From Plectrocnemia conspersa (taxonomy: Eukaryota; Arthropoda; Insecta; Trichoptera; Polycentropodidae): a stretch of DNA of 64,000 nt. The position numbers were made by a program, and so were the translations under genes. The notes under the pieces are model-generated. The model was not told the origin of the DNA and searched no databases. It worked only from the letters and a program-made list of their open reading frames with translations. The DNA lies in the NCBI GenBank assembly GCA_009617715.1, contig VTFK01000032.1, forward strand, positions 310,001 to 374,000, written 5' to 3'. Of this stretch, positions 22,831 to 34,929 are shown piece by piece. Within the stretch, counting starts at the first letter, position 1; every line of letters starts with the position of its first letter.

Positions 22831-24310
22831 ACATATGCTGTCAGTGTAAAATAAATCATAAGTGAAGCATAATTTAACAGATTAAAAACTAACCCCAACA
22901 TACCGATAAGTAATCTGCTAAAATATGTTATAACTGAATGTAGATGAAGCGTATAAATATGTTTAAACTAGTAGATAGATTTCATTAACATAAATAATAT
23001 TATGACCACTTAAAAAAGTTATTTACTTATATATAACGAGAGAAAAATAAGACTATAATTTAATTTAAAAAAACATACTTTAGTTTTATGGCAATTATTT
23101 AAAATAAACCTCTAGTGGGAGACTTCCTAAAGTAATTTTTCTATTCTCTTCCCTACGTGCTTACTTGTTGGGAGAAAGGATAAAACAGGAAATATATTTA
23201 ATGTAAGAATTTATTATTTTCCGAATAGACAGAAAAAAAATCTATAAATTACGTAGATTTATGTAATAAAAAAGCGATTTCACAAAGATTATTTTTGACT
23301 TGATAGACTTTATAAATATTTTTCATTATAATAAAACCTTAAATAATGAATACATTTTTTTTAACAAGTTAATTAGCATTTTTCCAACGCATATTTATTA
23401 CATTATAACATGACACTCGGTAATGTCTCACGAACGAAAGCGAAACTGAGTAGTAACTTTCTCTCAGGTTATTATATTTTTTATCGCATTTTTATACTCA
23501 CATTATAAATTTGCATATCGAAGCATTGTTTAATGTTTATTTTATACGTTTAACACATTGTTTATAAGCCGAGACGTATAATAAAGTGTTAAAATTTATA
23601 AGATATAACTTGAAGAAAAAATGCGTTTCTTCATCAGCCCACGCGCTTTCAACATTTTCGAAACAATTTTTTATTTGAAAAACACAAACACAGTTGCGAT
23701 TCGATGTGGAAAATTCGTAAAAAATTTCCACACCGAATCGCCATTTCCTCGCCGACTAAAATGAAATGGGCGATAAGTGGCGAAACCTTTCTGGCGAAAT
23801 ATTAATAAAAAAAAAGTGTGCTTGTATTATATTTTTAGAGGACATGCGTATTTTTTCTTATTTAAATATTTATTCAAGAAAGAGTAACTTTAAGTGTGGT
23901 TTTAATAATATATTAAATTAATGACCCTATGACGTGTCTGGTGACTTAACGCGTTAAAAGACCAGGGAAGAAAAAATGTGCCGATGATAGATGGAACGGA
24001 TACGAGCCATACTCGTTTATCAACCTTTCCAGTGCTTTTATATATGTTTTTATTTGTATGATTCAGATATAAATAGGACATAGAAAAGCATAATATTATA
24101 AATATAGACAATAGTAAGCAATGGGTTATGTTCAAAATAATATTAACATAAAAAAAGCTTTGTGTTAATATTCGTGTTAAATTAAAATAGGTAACTAATT
24201 TTTTTTTAAAAACCAAATAATTTATAATAATGACACAATTTAACATAATATGATTTTTTTATTTTTAATATTAAATTAATTTATTCCCAAATATTTTTTT
24301 AATATTAATT
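22830..24310. other. AT-rich non-coding stretch with a strong hairpin
   Basis: No gene. The hairpin at 23696-23741 is listed separately. The 114-codon minus frame at 23902-24246 is rich in Ile/Leu/Phe/Tyr, as expected from AT-rich chance frames. Confidence 0.45.
23696..23741. repeat. 46-nt hairpin with 17-bp stem
   Basis: GCGATTCG-A-TGTGGAAA pairs with TTTCCACA-C-CGAATCGC: sixteen matched pairs around one mismatch, loop about 12 nt. GC-rich relative to flanks. Too short for a typical animal pre-miRNA; it could be a protein-binding dyad or an element end. Confidence 0.7.
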
Positions 24311-24320
24311 AAAATTAAAT

Positions 24321-24368
24321 TTTCTTATTAGCTAGTATTGATTAAATTTAATACAAGCTAATAAGAAA
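24321..24368. repeat. 48-nt AT-rich hairpin
   Basis: TTTCTTATTAGCT (24321-24333) pairs perfectly with AGCTAATAAGAAA (24356-24368); after an A-A mismatch, GTATT pairs with AATAC, leaving a 10-nt loop. It sits at the left edge of the duplicated segment 24363-24760. Confidence 0.7.
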
Positions 24369-24760
24369 GTCCACAGCTACATACTATTGACTCGAAAATA
24401 TGAGTAATTTCTTCAATTTCGGCAATTACAAAGTGTTTTTTTTTATTTGTATTCACTATTTTATTTGGTCAAAACTTTTTAAAATAACTGAAACTGCAGC
24501 AATACGTCAAGGAGAAAGAGTTGAATACCCGCGTTATAGAACTGTATGTGATTCAATACCATTACCAATAAAATTCAATATCAGCTGCTAAGAAATTCCA
24601 TAGGTGCATAAGCAAATAAAGTGGGTTTTTTTCATTCTTTTGATTGTATTCGCCGATTGTTTGTCAGATTTTAGCTTGAATATAGATTTAATAAATAACT
24701 AATACTGCAGCGGTACATTGAGGAGAAAATTTGATTTTCTATATTTTTTAAATATTCCGT
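24363..24760. repeat. diverged tandem duplication, period about 210-227 bp
   Basis: AACTGAAACTGCAGCAATAC, followed by GTCAAGGAGAAAG (24487-24519), recurs as AACTAATACTGCAGCGGTAC, followed by ATTGAGGAGAAAA (24695-24727). Unit starts AAGAAAGTCCACAG (24363) and AAGAAATTCCATAGG (24590) also correspond. The 63-codon frame 24400-24591 lies in unit 1 and is not conserved in unit 2. Confidence 0.65.
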
Positions 24761-25159
24761 TACAAATGTAAACAAATACTTAACGAATAATTTAAATAAC
24801 AAATAGATAAGAAACTGGTGAATATATTGGTCTCAACTTACTTAGTAGTTATTGATTTTGTTTACCGTGTTGAAAGGCATTGAGTTACCACCTGTCATAT
24901 TGCAATTGAAGACACAATAAATAAATAAATATAGGTACGAATTACCCTTCGATTAAGATCGACTGTTTAGTTAACTTTATCCCATGATCTTTATGTAAAT
25001 AAATAAAATATGGTCTCATTGACTACAAAAGCACATTTGTGCTACTAAAAATATTATCTTAGTTTTAATCGAGACATGAAATATTCACTATGTTATGTTA
25101 ATATAAAAAGTAAAATAAAAATACAATTTAACTGTCTTTTACTTACTGTGGCGCAAAAC

Positions 25160-25490
25160 TAATTTGAAAGCCCTATTGTAATAATACGCACGTCGAATCA
25201 ACGTGTTTAAACCCAACTTTCAACGCTAATATAATTTATTTGTTATTTATAGCTCTCTGTGCACCACGATATCGTGTTCGTGGATGCTTTGGCGGTTTAT
25301 GAAATTTCCAAAACCATTGCTTTTGACTCAACCGCTATAAATTTACGTTTATAGTGATATTACGACTTATGACTGTGCATAATACATGAGCACATTCAAA
25401 ACGCCATTATAGACGCTATTACGATATAAAAATTTAATAATGCCACGAGTCAGCATCGATATATAATAATTTATTGTTAAATTGTGCTGT
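25160..25490. other. GC-raised non-coding island
   Basis: Contains CACGATATCGTG (a perfect 12-bp palindrome at about 25264-25275), TTTATAGTG and CATAATACAT homeodomain-like sites. No open frame. Candidate conserved non-coding DNA. Confidence 0.25.
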
Positions 25491-26390
25491 TCGTAGTATA
25501 TAATCCGAGGATTAGGCTTTTTTTTAATACACTGAGTAAACTATAGATGGTTTCGACTAGCGACTTTCTATAGTCATTAGCGAGGGAAAAATGATCGTAC
25601 AGGTAAGCCGATTATTTATTGCTTCGTTGCATAGCCGCCGTTTCATTAGTGCTAACTGCTAACGTTTGGATTTAACTGGTTTAATGAAATGCACGCTTCA
25701 GCGCTTTAAACGTGTGTAATCAAGATGATTGGTAAAATGTTAAGCTTACAATTAATTAGTAAAGAAACTAATAGCAATCATATGTGTTGTATACAATAAG
25801 ACTGCTTAGTACTAAGTCAAGTATTTACATACCAGCCTTTTTAATTTTAAACCATAATTGATTAAACAAATTATTTAACTTCTACGCTATCTGATAATAC
25901 AAAAATATATAATTATTAATTATAACCTTATCGATAAACTTATAGGATGTTAAAATCATCTGCGCTATTAGTCACAATTAATAGGTAACCATAACGACCA
26001 CTTGAACAACGAAAAGTTAAACTTACTTACAAAAAAAAAGAGATATTAGTACTTTAAAATAAATTTAGTTTCATGTGCTTATTCCTAAAAGGAAATCTAG
26101 AATAAACAGTCTCGAATCTATCCATAAAATATTTAATATAATATGTCATTTCATCAGTAGATTTATATTTTTACCAGTGAAAATATAAATTATCTGGCAG
26201 GTTCTAGTACAATTATATGATTTCAAATTTTCTTATTCTAATAGTTAAACCATGTGTTCGAAACCCGAAAGATAAAAGTATTACGGATGTATCTAAAATT
26301 CTAATGTCTCAAGGTAATCAAGGCATGTCATATTTTAGATAGATTTTTTAATTGAAACCTTTTAGTATAGTAAGCAAATGACTTACACAG
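25490..26390. other. AT-rich non-coding stretch
   Basis: No gene or shared repeat recognised. Confidence 0.5.
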
Positions 26391-26830
26391 CCAAGCTTAG
26401 GATTAAATTTTCTCCAAGACTTGATATCATATTGCGATCATACCGAAGCGGTGGCAGTGCTTTCAAAAGTGTGTTCCGCTTTGATAAACAATTTCTGCGT
26501 TTTTTCCCGGCGGCCGTCACGTAATACATTTTCCAACTTCTTTTCTTCTTCTTTTCAGTGTGTGAGTGCATATTTTTTTTCTTTATTTTCTTCAGTAGAC
26601 ACAGCGCCTCGCGGCGCCAGCCTATTTTTCTTCATTACGAGCCTGTTCCGTATAAAAGTCGAGCATGGCCCGCTAAGCAATTTATATTTTCTACGGTGAG
26701 AAAGAGAGAGAGAGAGAAAGAAGCAAAGAAAAAATCTAATACGATTAAAATGAAAACGACCGACTCATGCAAGCAGCGGAGACCTAAATAAGGGCGGCTC
26801 ATTTAAAGGGCGTTGATGCGTACGGGCAAT
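26390..26830 (+). promoter_or_regulatory. promoter-like/exon-like GC-raised island
   Basis: Pyrimidine-rich tracts ending in CAG (TTTTCTTCTTCTTTTCAG, ending about 26558, and TTTATTTTCTTCAG, ending about 26595) look like strong 3' splice sites. Downstream is a canonical TATAAAAG at 26651-26658 and a CTACG-GTGAGA donor-like site at 26690-26700, then a GA-rich run (26700-26722). A 92-codon frame crosses it without family resemblance. Either a TATA promoter with a 5'UTR exon or a small internal exon is possible; neither is proven. Confidence 0.25.
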
Positions 26831-27660
26831 CAAATAAAAGTACGCATATATTTTGTATTATATTATATGTTAAGAGGCGATGTTTTTGCTTAACTTTTTA
26901 CTTTTATGAATTCGTGAATAGCAAATGAAATTTTAAAATTAACATTTAATCAATAAAAAAATGTTTTTAAGGACATTTTAAAAAGCCTAGATGAATGAAG
27001 GCGGTGATAAATAAAAGGCCATAGTAATAAAATATACATTTAACAGTCGATAAGAATAAAGGTCATAACTTACAAAAGGCATTTAAAAGGTAGATAAAAA
27101 GCCGAAACTTGATTATTACAAAGCTCATCAGCATATATACGAAGAACCCAAGACAGTTCATATTAATGATTTAATTATAAAAATGAGTTATGGCATCCGC
27201 TAAAATTATTTCCGCTTGCATTGCTTCAAAGCTGCTAAAATATATAGAACAAGCAAGTTAAAACTATTGTTTATCAGAGCTCCCTTTCTTATATAAAAAA
27301 ATCTGGTTTCGAAAAAAATATGAAAAAATAGAATCTACATAGATTATATTTTAAAATTTTTAACAGAGACGCGTCAATGAAATGGATTATGGGGAGATAG
27401 TCCAAACTATCAATATACAATAAAATTAAGATATACAATCAAATTCTGAAACCACTTTAAGTATATGGCATACAACTCTGGGAATGTGCCAGACAGTGCA
27501 ACATTAGAATGAATATAAGATTCTAAAATAAAGTGCTACGAAACATTGTAAATGCTCTTTGATATGTTTGCGATTAAAACATACATCATGACCTAGGTTT
27601 TGATGACGTCACCAGTGCTATGAAATATTTTACTGTTAAATACAAAACAATGTTTCGACA
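26830..27660. other. AT-rich non-coding stretch
   Basis: No gene. A/T-rich with short direct repeats of AAAAGGC around 27010-27090. Confidence 0.5.
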
Positions 27661-28015
27661 GCACGTCAATATCGAGGCAGAAATTTCCTCATTGTAGACA
27701 CTTTGAAAAGATGACTTAGCTATTCGAACTACTTTAGCGATCATAAATGGATCTTCATTAGTGCTAGTGATTGCGTAGTCTAATCAAAAAATTAAATGGA
27801 AATGTAGTATGTAGAAAGAACATTAATTAAATATAGAGTAAAAAAACACAGCAAATAAAGAACAAGTATATTTTAAATTCTACGTCAACATCGAGGCAGC
27901 AATCTCCTCAATGTGTACAATTTAATTTTTTTTAGTTAGTAACATTATTACTTTTATTTTAAATTAATCAAATAATTATAATTTTTTTAGTTAGTAACAT
28001 TATTATTTTTATTTA
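27661..28015. repeat. direct repeats (period about 220 and about 56 bp)
   Basis: CACGTCAATATCGAGGCAGA, then AATTTCCTCATTGTAGACA (27662-27700), is repeated as TACGTCAACATCGAGGCAGC, then AATCTCCTCAATGTGTACA (27881-27919). Immediately downstream TTTTTTTAGTTAGTAACATT occurs twice (about 27927 and 27982). Old local duplications of unknown origin. Confidence 0.65.
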
Positions 28016-28019
28016 AAAA

Positions 28020-30160
28020 CTAATAAACTTTAATTGTATTATATTAGGAAATATGATATAAATGCTGGATTCGCAAATTTCAAATAAGTTACGATACTTT
28101 TAAATTATTGTATTAATAAACATTATTATAAAAATTTCGTGGTTGCCTTTTTGAAATAATCGGGTTGGTATTTAAGCAAATTTTAAAAGTTTGATACGCC
28201 TGCACTTGTCACGTGCGGATTATCATAGCTAATCATTATTTTTTTAATTAAATAAAAATCAGAAATGTAAAAAATAAATGTTTTTTGTGTTACTCTTAAA
28301 ATCTTAATACATACATATCCATTTGAATGAAAACGGTATTAATATAATAAACTTTTTAATGTGCACAGCTATATCAATAACTGTCATACATAGTCGTACA
28401 TAAATATTTTACTATCAAGTATATGTGAGAATTATTATTATTTTATTTGTTTGTATATTTCAGACGTACTTAACGTTTTATTTATATTGGTATTTTGTAT
28501 GTACCAGAATTTGTTACGTTCAGTATTTTTCAATATTTTTTCATACCGGTAGTTTATCTATGTCGGTCTTATTAACGACTTTCTGTTATTTACCCATATT
28601 GAAAAAAATACGTTTATTACTAGTAAACCATGCGTGTGTTATTAATTTTTCAACAATTACGGCATTTCGCGTGATCCGATATGTGGAATTATATACTAGT
28701 ATATTTTTTCATTACACTCCATTCACAGCCGTGAGATAAACGAGCATGAGAAACGCACAAAGTTGCTGCGATTCATAACATTTTTTCAACATAACCCATC
28801 ATATGGATGCTTGGCACACTTAAGAGCCAGAGATGGATGTGATACAATCGCTATGCCGTCTAGTTTTTGTCCTTATACTCCATATAAATGTTGCTACGGG
28901 ACATCTACCGCTTCTTAAAATGTTAATACACATGTCGCGTTTGTCATAGTTTTATTTTTTGCCTGCGATGACATTAAAACGTGAGACGTTTGAAAAACAG
29001 GATGTCACAGTTGAGGTCGTGGTAGGAAGATAGTCATATTTCAAAACGTCGCATTTAGCAATATGACATTATCTTATGGATGTTTACTTTTAAGTATCAA
29101 GTTGCGAATTATAAAGAACTACAAGAAAATATGACGAATGTAATAAAAAAAACAAGAATCGGAATAAAGAAATACAAGATAACTGTTAAATTAATATAGT
29201 TAAAATTAAATTTATTTACAATACTATATATAAATATGATTTTAATTTTATTCTTAAATCCATAATTAATATTGGTATTAAAAGTGCTACTCAAGAGTAA
29301 ATAATAATATGAAACCGAATTACAGTTTTATAATATACTTTTTACGTTATCATAAAATATAAGTGATTTTCTCAATAGCATTTTTTTTAAAACGTTAAAT
29401 ATTTTTAATAAAAAAAATTACGTGAATTTTAAAATAAAGTATTATTGAACTTCTTATAAAATATTTAAAAATATGTTGGTAGCTGTTTGAAATAATATCA
29501 ATAAACTTGGAAATATATATAAAAATACGAGAGCTCAGATTCTACATGTTACTATTATGTAAATATATTTATAGTTTTCTATAATAAGTTATCGCTCACA
29601 AAAAAAAATAGGCAAGAATACAAATATTAATGAGATTTTTTTATAAAACCATATCTCCAATTAATCTAATTATTCTAGAATACGAATGTGATAGTCTGTT
29701 TTAAATTTAGTTGTAAAAATTCTTCACCTCAAAAATCACGATTACGTATCGTTAAAGTTTACGAATGCATGATTATACGAATGCCTCACATTCTAAACCG
29801 AGAAAAATTTAAAGAAATTTCATATTGCATTATAAATTCACTCTATATTTTTTATAGCTTTAAATTTCATGATACCACCGAATACATAATACATATTTTT
29901 AACATACATTAACTATAAAAGTGTAATAAAACGCTCACGTTCTTAAATTTAATAACAACAATCGCGTGAACGCAATTGAGAATTATTTTCCAACGTAGTA
30001 ATGGAAAATAAATTATATATAATTTCATTTAACGTAGAAACATTAAAATCCACTGACACTGATTTGATGTCTGATATTACAATAGATATTTATTATTGCT
30101 ATTCATATTATTAGGCTTTTGTGGAATTTTGTTTATGTCAATATAGAGGCTTTCAATATT
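28020..30160. other. AT-rich non-coding stretch
   Basis: No gene recognised. The plus 104-codon frame at 28425-28739 is Ile/Phe/Tyr-rich with no motif. 28740-29050 is somewhat GC-raised but uninformative. Confidence 0.45.
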
Positions 30161-30164
30161 TTTA

Positions 30165-30372
30165 TAAATTTATTTCGTACTCCTTAATTTATTGGTATTA
30201 TTTTCTATAGAAATCATTTACATTAATTCAAATTAACAAAAAATAATATGTTTTTTATTTAATAATTAATTAGTTATATATGTAAATATATAACTATTTA
30301 GTGTACCTCAAAACAGTGAAAGAACAACCGCCGTACATGTACGGCGATACTGTTTTAAGACATGTGCGGTCC
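30165..30372. repeat. TTAA-family palindromic repeat, copy 1
   Basis: About 200 bp shared with 54335-54545 in the same orientation: TTTATTGGTATTATTTTCTA, CATTAATTCAAATTAA, then CAAAACAGTGAAAG and the perfect 18-bp palindrome CGCCGTACATGTACGGCG at 30329-30346. In this copy AAAACAGT and ACTGTTTT flank the palindrome, making an outer stem. See copy 2 for the likely element end. Confidence 0.7.
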
Positions 30373-31700
30373 CATTTCAAGTTGGTTCTCTTTTGTTATG
30401 GTTTCTCTATGATCCCTAAGCTTTGTATTTAAGGTATAAAAATATGACAGTAATAGCGACAATGTAGAGTACGCTCGGGATAAAGATTCCGGTTTGTTAT
30501 TGTGTGCGTGAACTGTGTGGCTCAAAACAATTTCGCTCAGAATATTTTATTTTTTTATTTTAAAAGAAAATATATGTTTATTTAACATACATACATCTGA
30601 GCTAAGTTGGAAATTTCAACGGACAATTAAAAATATATTATATAATCGAAGAAACCAGACATTGATGTCATTAATTAAATATTTGCAAAATTCAAAATCT
30701 TTCACTATTCAAAAAAATAATGAAGTCTTTAGCTATTCTTCAAAAGCAAAAATATATAAAATGGGGAAAGAAATAATTCGCAGATTGTTTAATGGCTCGA
30801 CGACTCTATTAAATCATTAGAATCCATTGAATAAATTAAAAAATTATCATTGGCGCAACGATAAGAATAATAACTTTTTTAAGCCTTACAGAGAATAGTG
30901 TAAAAAAAACAACAGCGTACGGATTAATGGAAAAATAATTAAAATATTTTAATCCACGGGTAAGAGAACGAATAACTTACAGTGTATATTTGAAGCCTTG
31001 ATATCAATTAATCCAGATATGCACAAGAAATTTTGTTCTCTTAAAATTTCATTTATAAATAAAAAACAGTGGCACGAGTTTAGTGACCTATCCATGGGAC
31101 AGTGGGCATATCTGGGTTAAACCAATATCAACACAAAATTATTTAAAATAAATCACTAGAGAAGATCGAACTTCTGTGCCACACTGCACTTTTATGACGA
31201 ATGCCAGCGTTGACGAATCAGCGACTGTCCTTAAAAGAGAAAGCGAGACAACGAAGTACACGTTACGTCGCTTCTCCCTCTCATATACATGTACACGCAT
31301 ACAATAACAAACTGGCATCCTTATCCCGAGCGTACTCTAAATTTCTCACACGTATGTGTCAACATCCGAGAATGGATGTCTCTTTTGAGCGGATATGGTT
31401 TTTTCAATATAGAGTTTCAAACGCATTGGTATGTGCACCCGAAATGGCACACAATGTTTTGATATATACATATGTATATATAATATCAACAAAATATAGT
31501 GATCCATTAGTTCTACAGAAATATATACTTTAAATACCATAACGTAATACGAAACAAATCCGCACAACTATGAAAATAATCGGTCAAAGTTACTGAAATA
31601 AGCTGTTAGATAAAAATAGTTATTGCATTAATTTGGGAAATAAAATAAGAAAAAAAATATAATAAAAGGATCTATCTTTAGAAATAAATCTTTTAAAATA
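30373..31700. other. AT-rich stretch with a CT-rich patch
   Basis: No gene recognised. 31195-31360 is GC-raised (GAAAGCGAGACAACGAAG, CGTCGCTTCTCCCTC) and compositionally like 18560-18620. The 101- and 110-codon plus frames at 30515 and 31201 carry no recognisable domain. Confidence 0.4.
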
Positions 31701-32770
31701 GACAAATATTTTATCACATATAATTAACAAATTATAAATTATCTAAAACATAAAAATGTGTGATACTTTTTGAACGTATGTATCATCTATTTTATTAGCC
31801 TTAAAATTATACATCTACAGAAATTGCATGATATGTAAAAAAAATGTATATATATATTTTATATAGGATATTAAAAATTGTGTTAAAGTTTTTTTATATA
31901 TTATTTTATTAGCAATCTATGTATTTTTAATAAGTTATAAATATATCCATAGTATATTCATATCATAATATTTAAATGTCACTTGACCTATAACTTTATT
32001 TCGATAGTTCTAAAATTATACATTAACAAAAAAGACATGATAATTATACTCCTTTTTTAAAGGTGTACATATATTTTTTTTCATAGGATATAAATTGTGT
32101 TATAGTTGCTTTTATGTATTTTTAATAATGAATGAATATATCTATGGTATATTGTAATATTTTAAAAGTCTAATTTAAATGTCACTTGACCAATAAAATA
32201 AATCAGGTAAATAGTATATTTTTGCATGATTTTTTTTGCTGTATAATCAACAATTTATAAATTATCTAAAACATTTGCTACTTTATTTTAACTCGTTTTG
32301 TATATGTGTATATTTTTTCTATGCTTTTAACAGTTCATATTCTATTAGAATTGTGTTTAGATACTTTCATATTATTTTTTACTATCCATGTATTTTTAAT
32401 AAATAATAAATATATCCATGGTAAATTGAAATATTATAAAAGTCGAATTTAAATGTCACCTAACCTATAAAAAATATCAGATAAATAGTATTTTTTCTGT
32501 ATAAACAACAATTCATTAGTTATCTAAAAATCTAAAACATGAAACTGTGTAATACTTTTTTAATGTCTGTATTCCACATTTTAATGGTCTTAAAATTATA
32601 TATCCACTACATGATAAGTACAATCTTTGCGTATATAATTTTTCTATGCCATTAATGGTTCAAAATATATTGTGTTTAAGCTACTTTCATCTTTATTTTT
32701 TTAATAAAAAATACATACATGGTTTATTTTTTAATATTATAAAAGTCTAATTTAATATATCGTTACTTAA
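31700..32770. repeat. degenerate AT-rich tandem array, about four units
   Basis: Recurring landmarks in fixed order: AAATTATCTAAAACAT (31735, 32263, with a variant at 32518), TATGTATTTTTAATAA-like (31919, 32113, 32389), ATATATCCATGG-like, and AAATGTCACTTGACC (31974-31988, 32177-32191, 32451-32465 with changes). Spacings are about 200-300 bp, so units have gained and lost segments. No coding. An old minisatellite/satellite-like array or tandemly duplicated AT-rich element. Confidence 0.7.
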
Positions 32771-33169
32771 TGTTTATAATGAATAATATTTTCCTAACTT
32801 TAAACAACGTATTCTATAGTATAAATTATTAAAATTAAAATTACTATAAATTATTAAAAGATTCACGATAGATAAAAAATATTTATAAAAAATATATAAA
32901 AAAAAATTATATATATAATCTGGAGATAATCTTTGAGAGTATATTTTTTTCTCAAATATTATTATCAGCTAACATTACTGAATACATTACATTTATCTAC
33001 GTGCATGCGTGTTGAATCAGATTTCATCTTGAATGTAGTCAAAGTTTGATTTGAAAAGATATTCTCAAGAAATTATATAGATGCTGTAGCGATAGTTATG
33101 GTGAATATGTTGAATGAGATATTATATTGCATCCGTACTAAAATTTAATAGGGTCGTTTCGATAGTTTA

Positions 33170-33690
33170 ACTTTTTACACATAAAAAAGTATCTTCGCTC
33201 TCGTCGCCTTTCACGCTTTCCATTCCATCGCTCCCTTCTATTCCAGTACGCCCAACTGTTTTATTTGTTTTTATTATAAACTCAGTTTTTCTTATTCTTA
33301 TTGTATATTATATTATTATAGAGATAGGTGTTTCCATCGCGTGTATCGAGCAGACACGACAGTCTGCGTCAGATAGTGTATCGTTTTACAGACAGTTCGT
33401 TGTTTGATTTTTATCGTTGACAATAGGACTCATCCGTGGATACACAATGGGAGACCACTTTTTTTGTGCTCGTATAATAACTGTCGCTCGTTGGGAACTA
33501 CATAAATAAATTTATTGTAATTTTGTATAAATTCGTGACTGCGTGTCGAAAGAACGATTGGTGGAACTGTGAGCGGAGCAGATACGTGAAAAAAGATAAA
33601 AGGAGTGAATGTGAACGAGAAATAAAAAAAAAAAAACACACCAACAACAACGCAACATTGTTTCGCTAAAGTCGAGAAAGAAAATCTCTA
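33170..33690 (+). promoter_or_regulatory. 5'UTR/promoter-like island
   Basis: Abrupt change from AT-rich repeats to a mixed-composition segment with CT-rich upstream sequence (CGCTCTCGTCGCC), GACAGTTCGTTG, an A-rich leader with CAACAACAACGCAAC (33643-33657) and no long ORF. This profile resembles an insect transcription start region with untranslated exon. No following coding exon can be recognised in the window, so the assignment is tentative. Confidence 0.2.
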
Positions 33691-34440
33691 TTGTGTATTG
33701 TTTGAGATCAAAAGTACAAAAATATGGAAATGATTAAGAAATACTAATTAAGATTTTGTCTAACTCTGTTAAAGTTTGCCCAACTTTCAAAGATCTTTGA
33801 GATAATAATGGTTACGCTCGATTATGTGTTATTTATTATCTCGCTAATAAGATAGGGAGTAAAGCACGTTTATTACAAGTAACAGTGAAAGGCCTGAAGA
33901 TTGAGAAAGTCCGGAATTTATAATAACTAGAGCAGCGAAATGTGTCATTGTTTTTAATATGCACTAATTTGTGGTCTTGCGTAATATTTAGTGAAATTAA
34001 TTTCGTTCGGTTTTAGCTTTTTATAGGAAGGAGCGTTTAGGGAATTTTCACCAAAAAGACACATTTTCGCGTTGGACCCTGCAATTTGTACAAATGTCGA
34101 ATTAATTGGGGTGTCGAATCGAGTTTTACAAATCCTCATTTCGGCTTATCGGCCGTTCGAAACGCTTTATGCAAATTAAGCGCACCGGTTAACCCTCTTC
34201 AAGCGAGAAAAGGCGTGAAGATACGGAAGATCGTTTCATCTATACATAAAATGCAAATTTACATTTATAAATATCCATTCTTTCAAGTGGAGATTTTTTA
34301 ATTATAATGGATTTTATTTTCAGATCCTATTAACTAATAAATAAAAAGTTGCTTACTAAAGCGTTCAATTTTTACTATTGTGTCTTGACTGGTTTTCCCA
34401 ATGTAACATGATGGCATTTATACAAAATATTATAAACACT
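33690..34440. other. mixed non-coding stretch
   Basis: No gene identified. 34080-34230 is GC-raised with ATGCAAATTAAG (octamer-like, about 34169-34180) and CACCGGTTAACC. The 71-codon frame at 34086 has no recognisable motif. Confidence 0.35.
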
Positions 34441-34454
34441 ATATACCAGGTAAA

Positions 34455-34520
34455 GCATGGACTCATATAATACGCGCTGGGAAAATAATGATTCCGGGCC
34501 TCATGACAAAAATGGCTTTT
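34455..34520 (-). repeat. fragment shared with split foldback copy
   Basis: On the minus strand, GCCATTTTTGTCATGAGGCC, then CGGAATCATTATTTT, matches 39895-39930 on the plus strand (GCCATTTTTGTCATGAGGCT, then CGGAATCATTGTTTT). The related part at 5088-5145 lacks the first block. A terminal segment of a repeat family, adjoining an RT fossil. Confidence 0.65.
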
Positions 34521-34571
34521 TATATATTTTTTAACAAATGCATTGAATATTATCTTAAGGATTTTTTATAG

Positions 34572-34928
34572 CTGTTCCATTCTGAGGTACTTCATCACGA
34601 GCAAAATATCCATATCTGAAACGAGCAGTATAACTCACATACAAACAACAACCAAATAAGTCACTCGAGAAACCTAACTTATTTAACTTTCGAAAAAGAA
34701 GATTATGACAAACTTTATCAAATTCTTTTTAAAATTTAGAATAGACTTTGCCACTGTCTTTCATATGCATAAGAGTTGGTGATCGTAGATTGATGCGCCA
34801 AAAACCAGATTGCTGGTCAACTAGAACCTTTCAGTGATTTTTTAAAGAATTAAATCAATAGCGACCGATCTAAAATTTTCTATTATCGAACTTTATCACC
34901 CTTTTTGATGATTTGGGTGTCTTTTGTA
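34572..34928 (-). pseudogene. CR1/Jockey-group RT fossil
   Basis: Minus-strand reading with frame changes: a KTPKSSKRVIKFDN stretch near 34928-34890 (the TPIHKKG-IDNYRP region of related RTs), VDQQSGF near 34820, then FDKVCHNLLFRKLNKLGF near 34700-34650 (catalytic motif A region) and ARDEVPQNGT near 34600-34575, equivalent to RVPQGS, motif B. The closest relative in this window is the LINE at 61760-63760, which has FDKVNHALLVKKLSNFGF at the same place. Several stops; inactive and truncated at both ends. Confidence 0.75.
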
Positions 34929-34929
34929 A

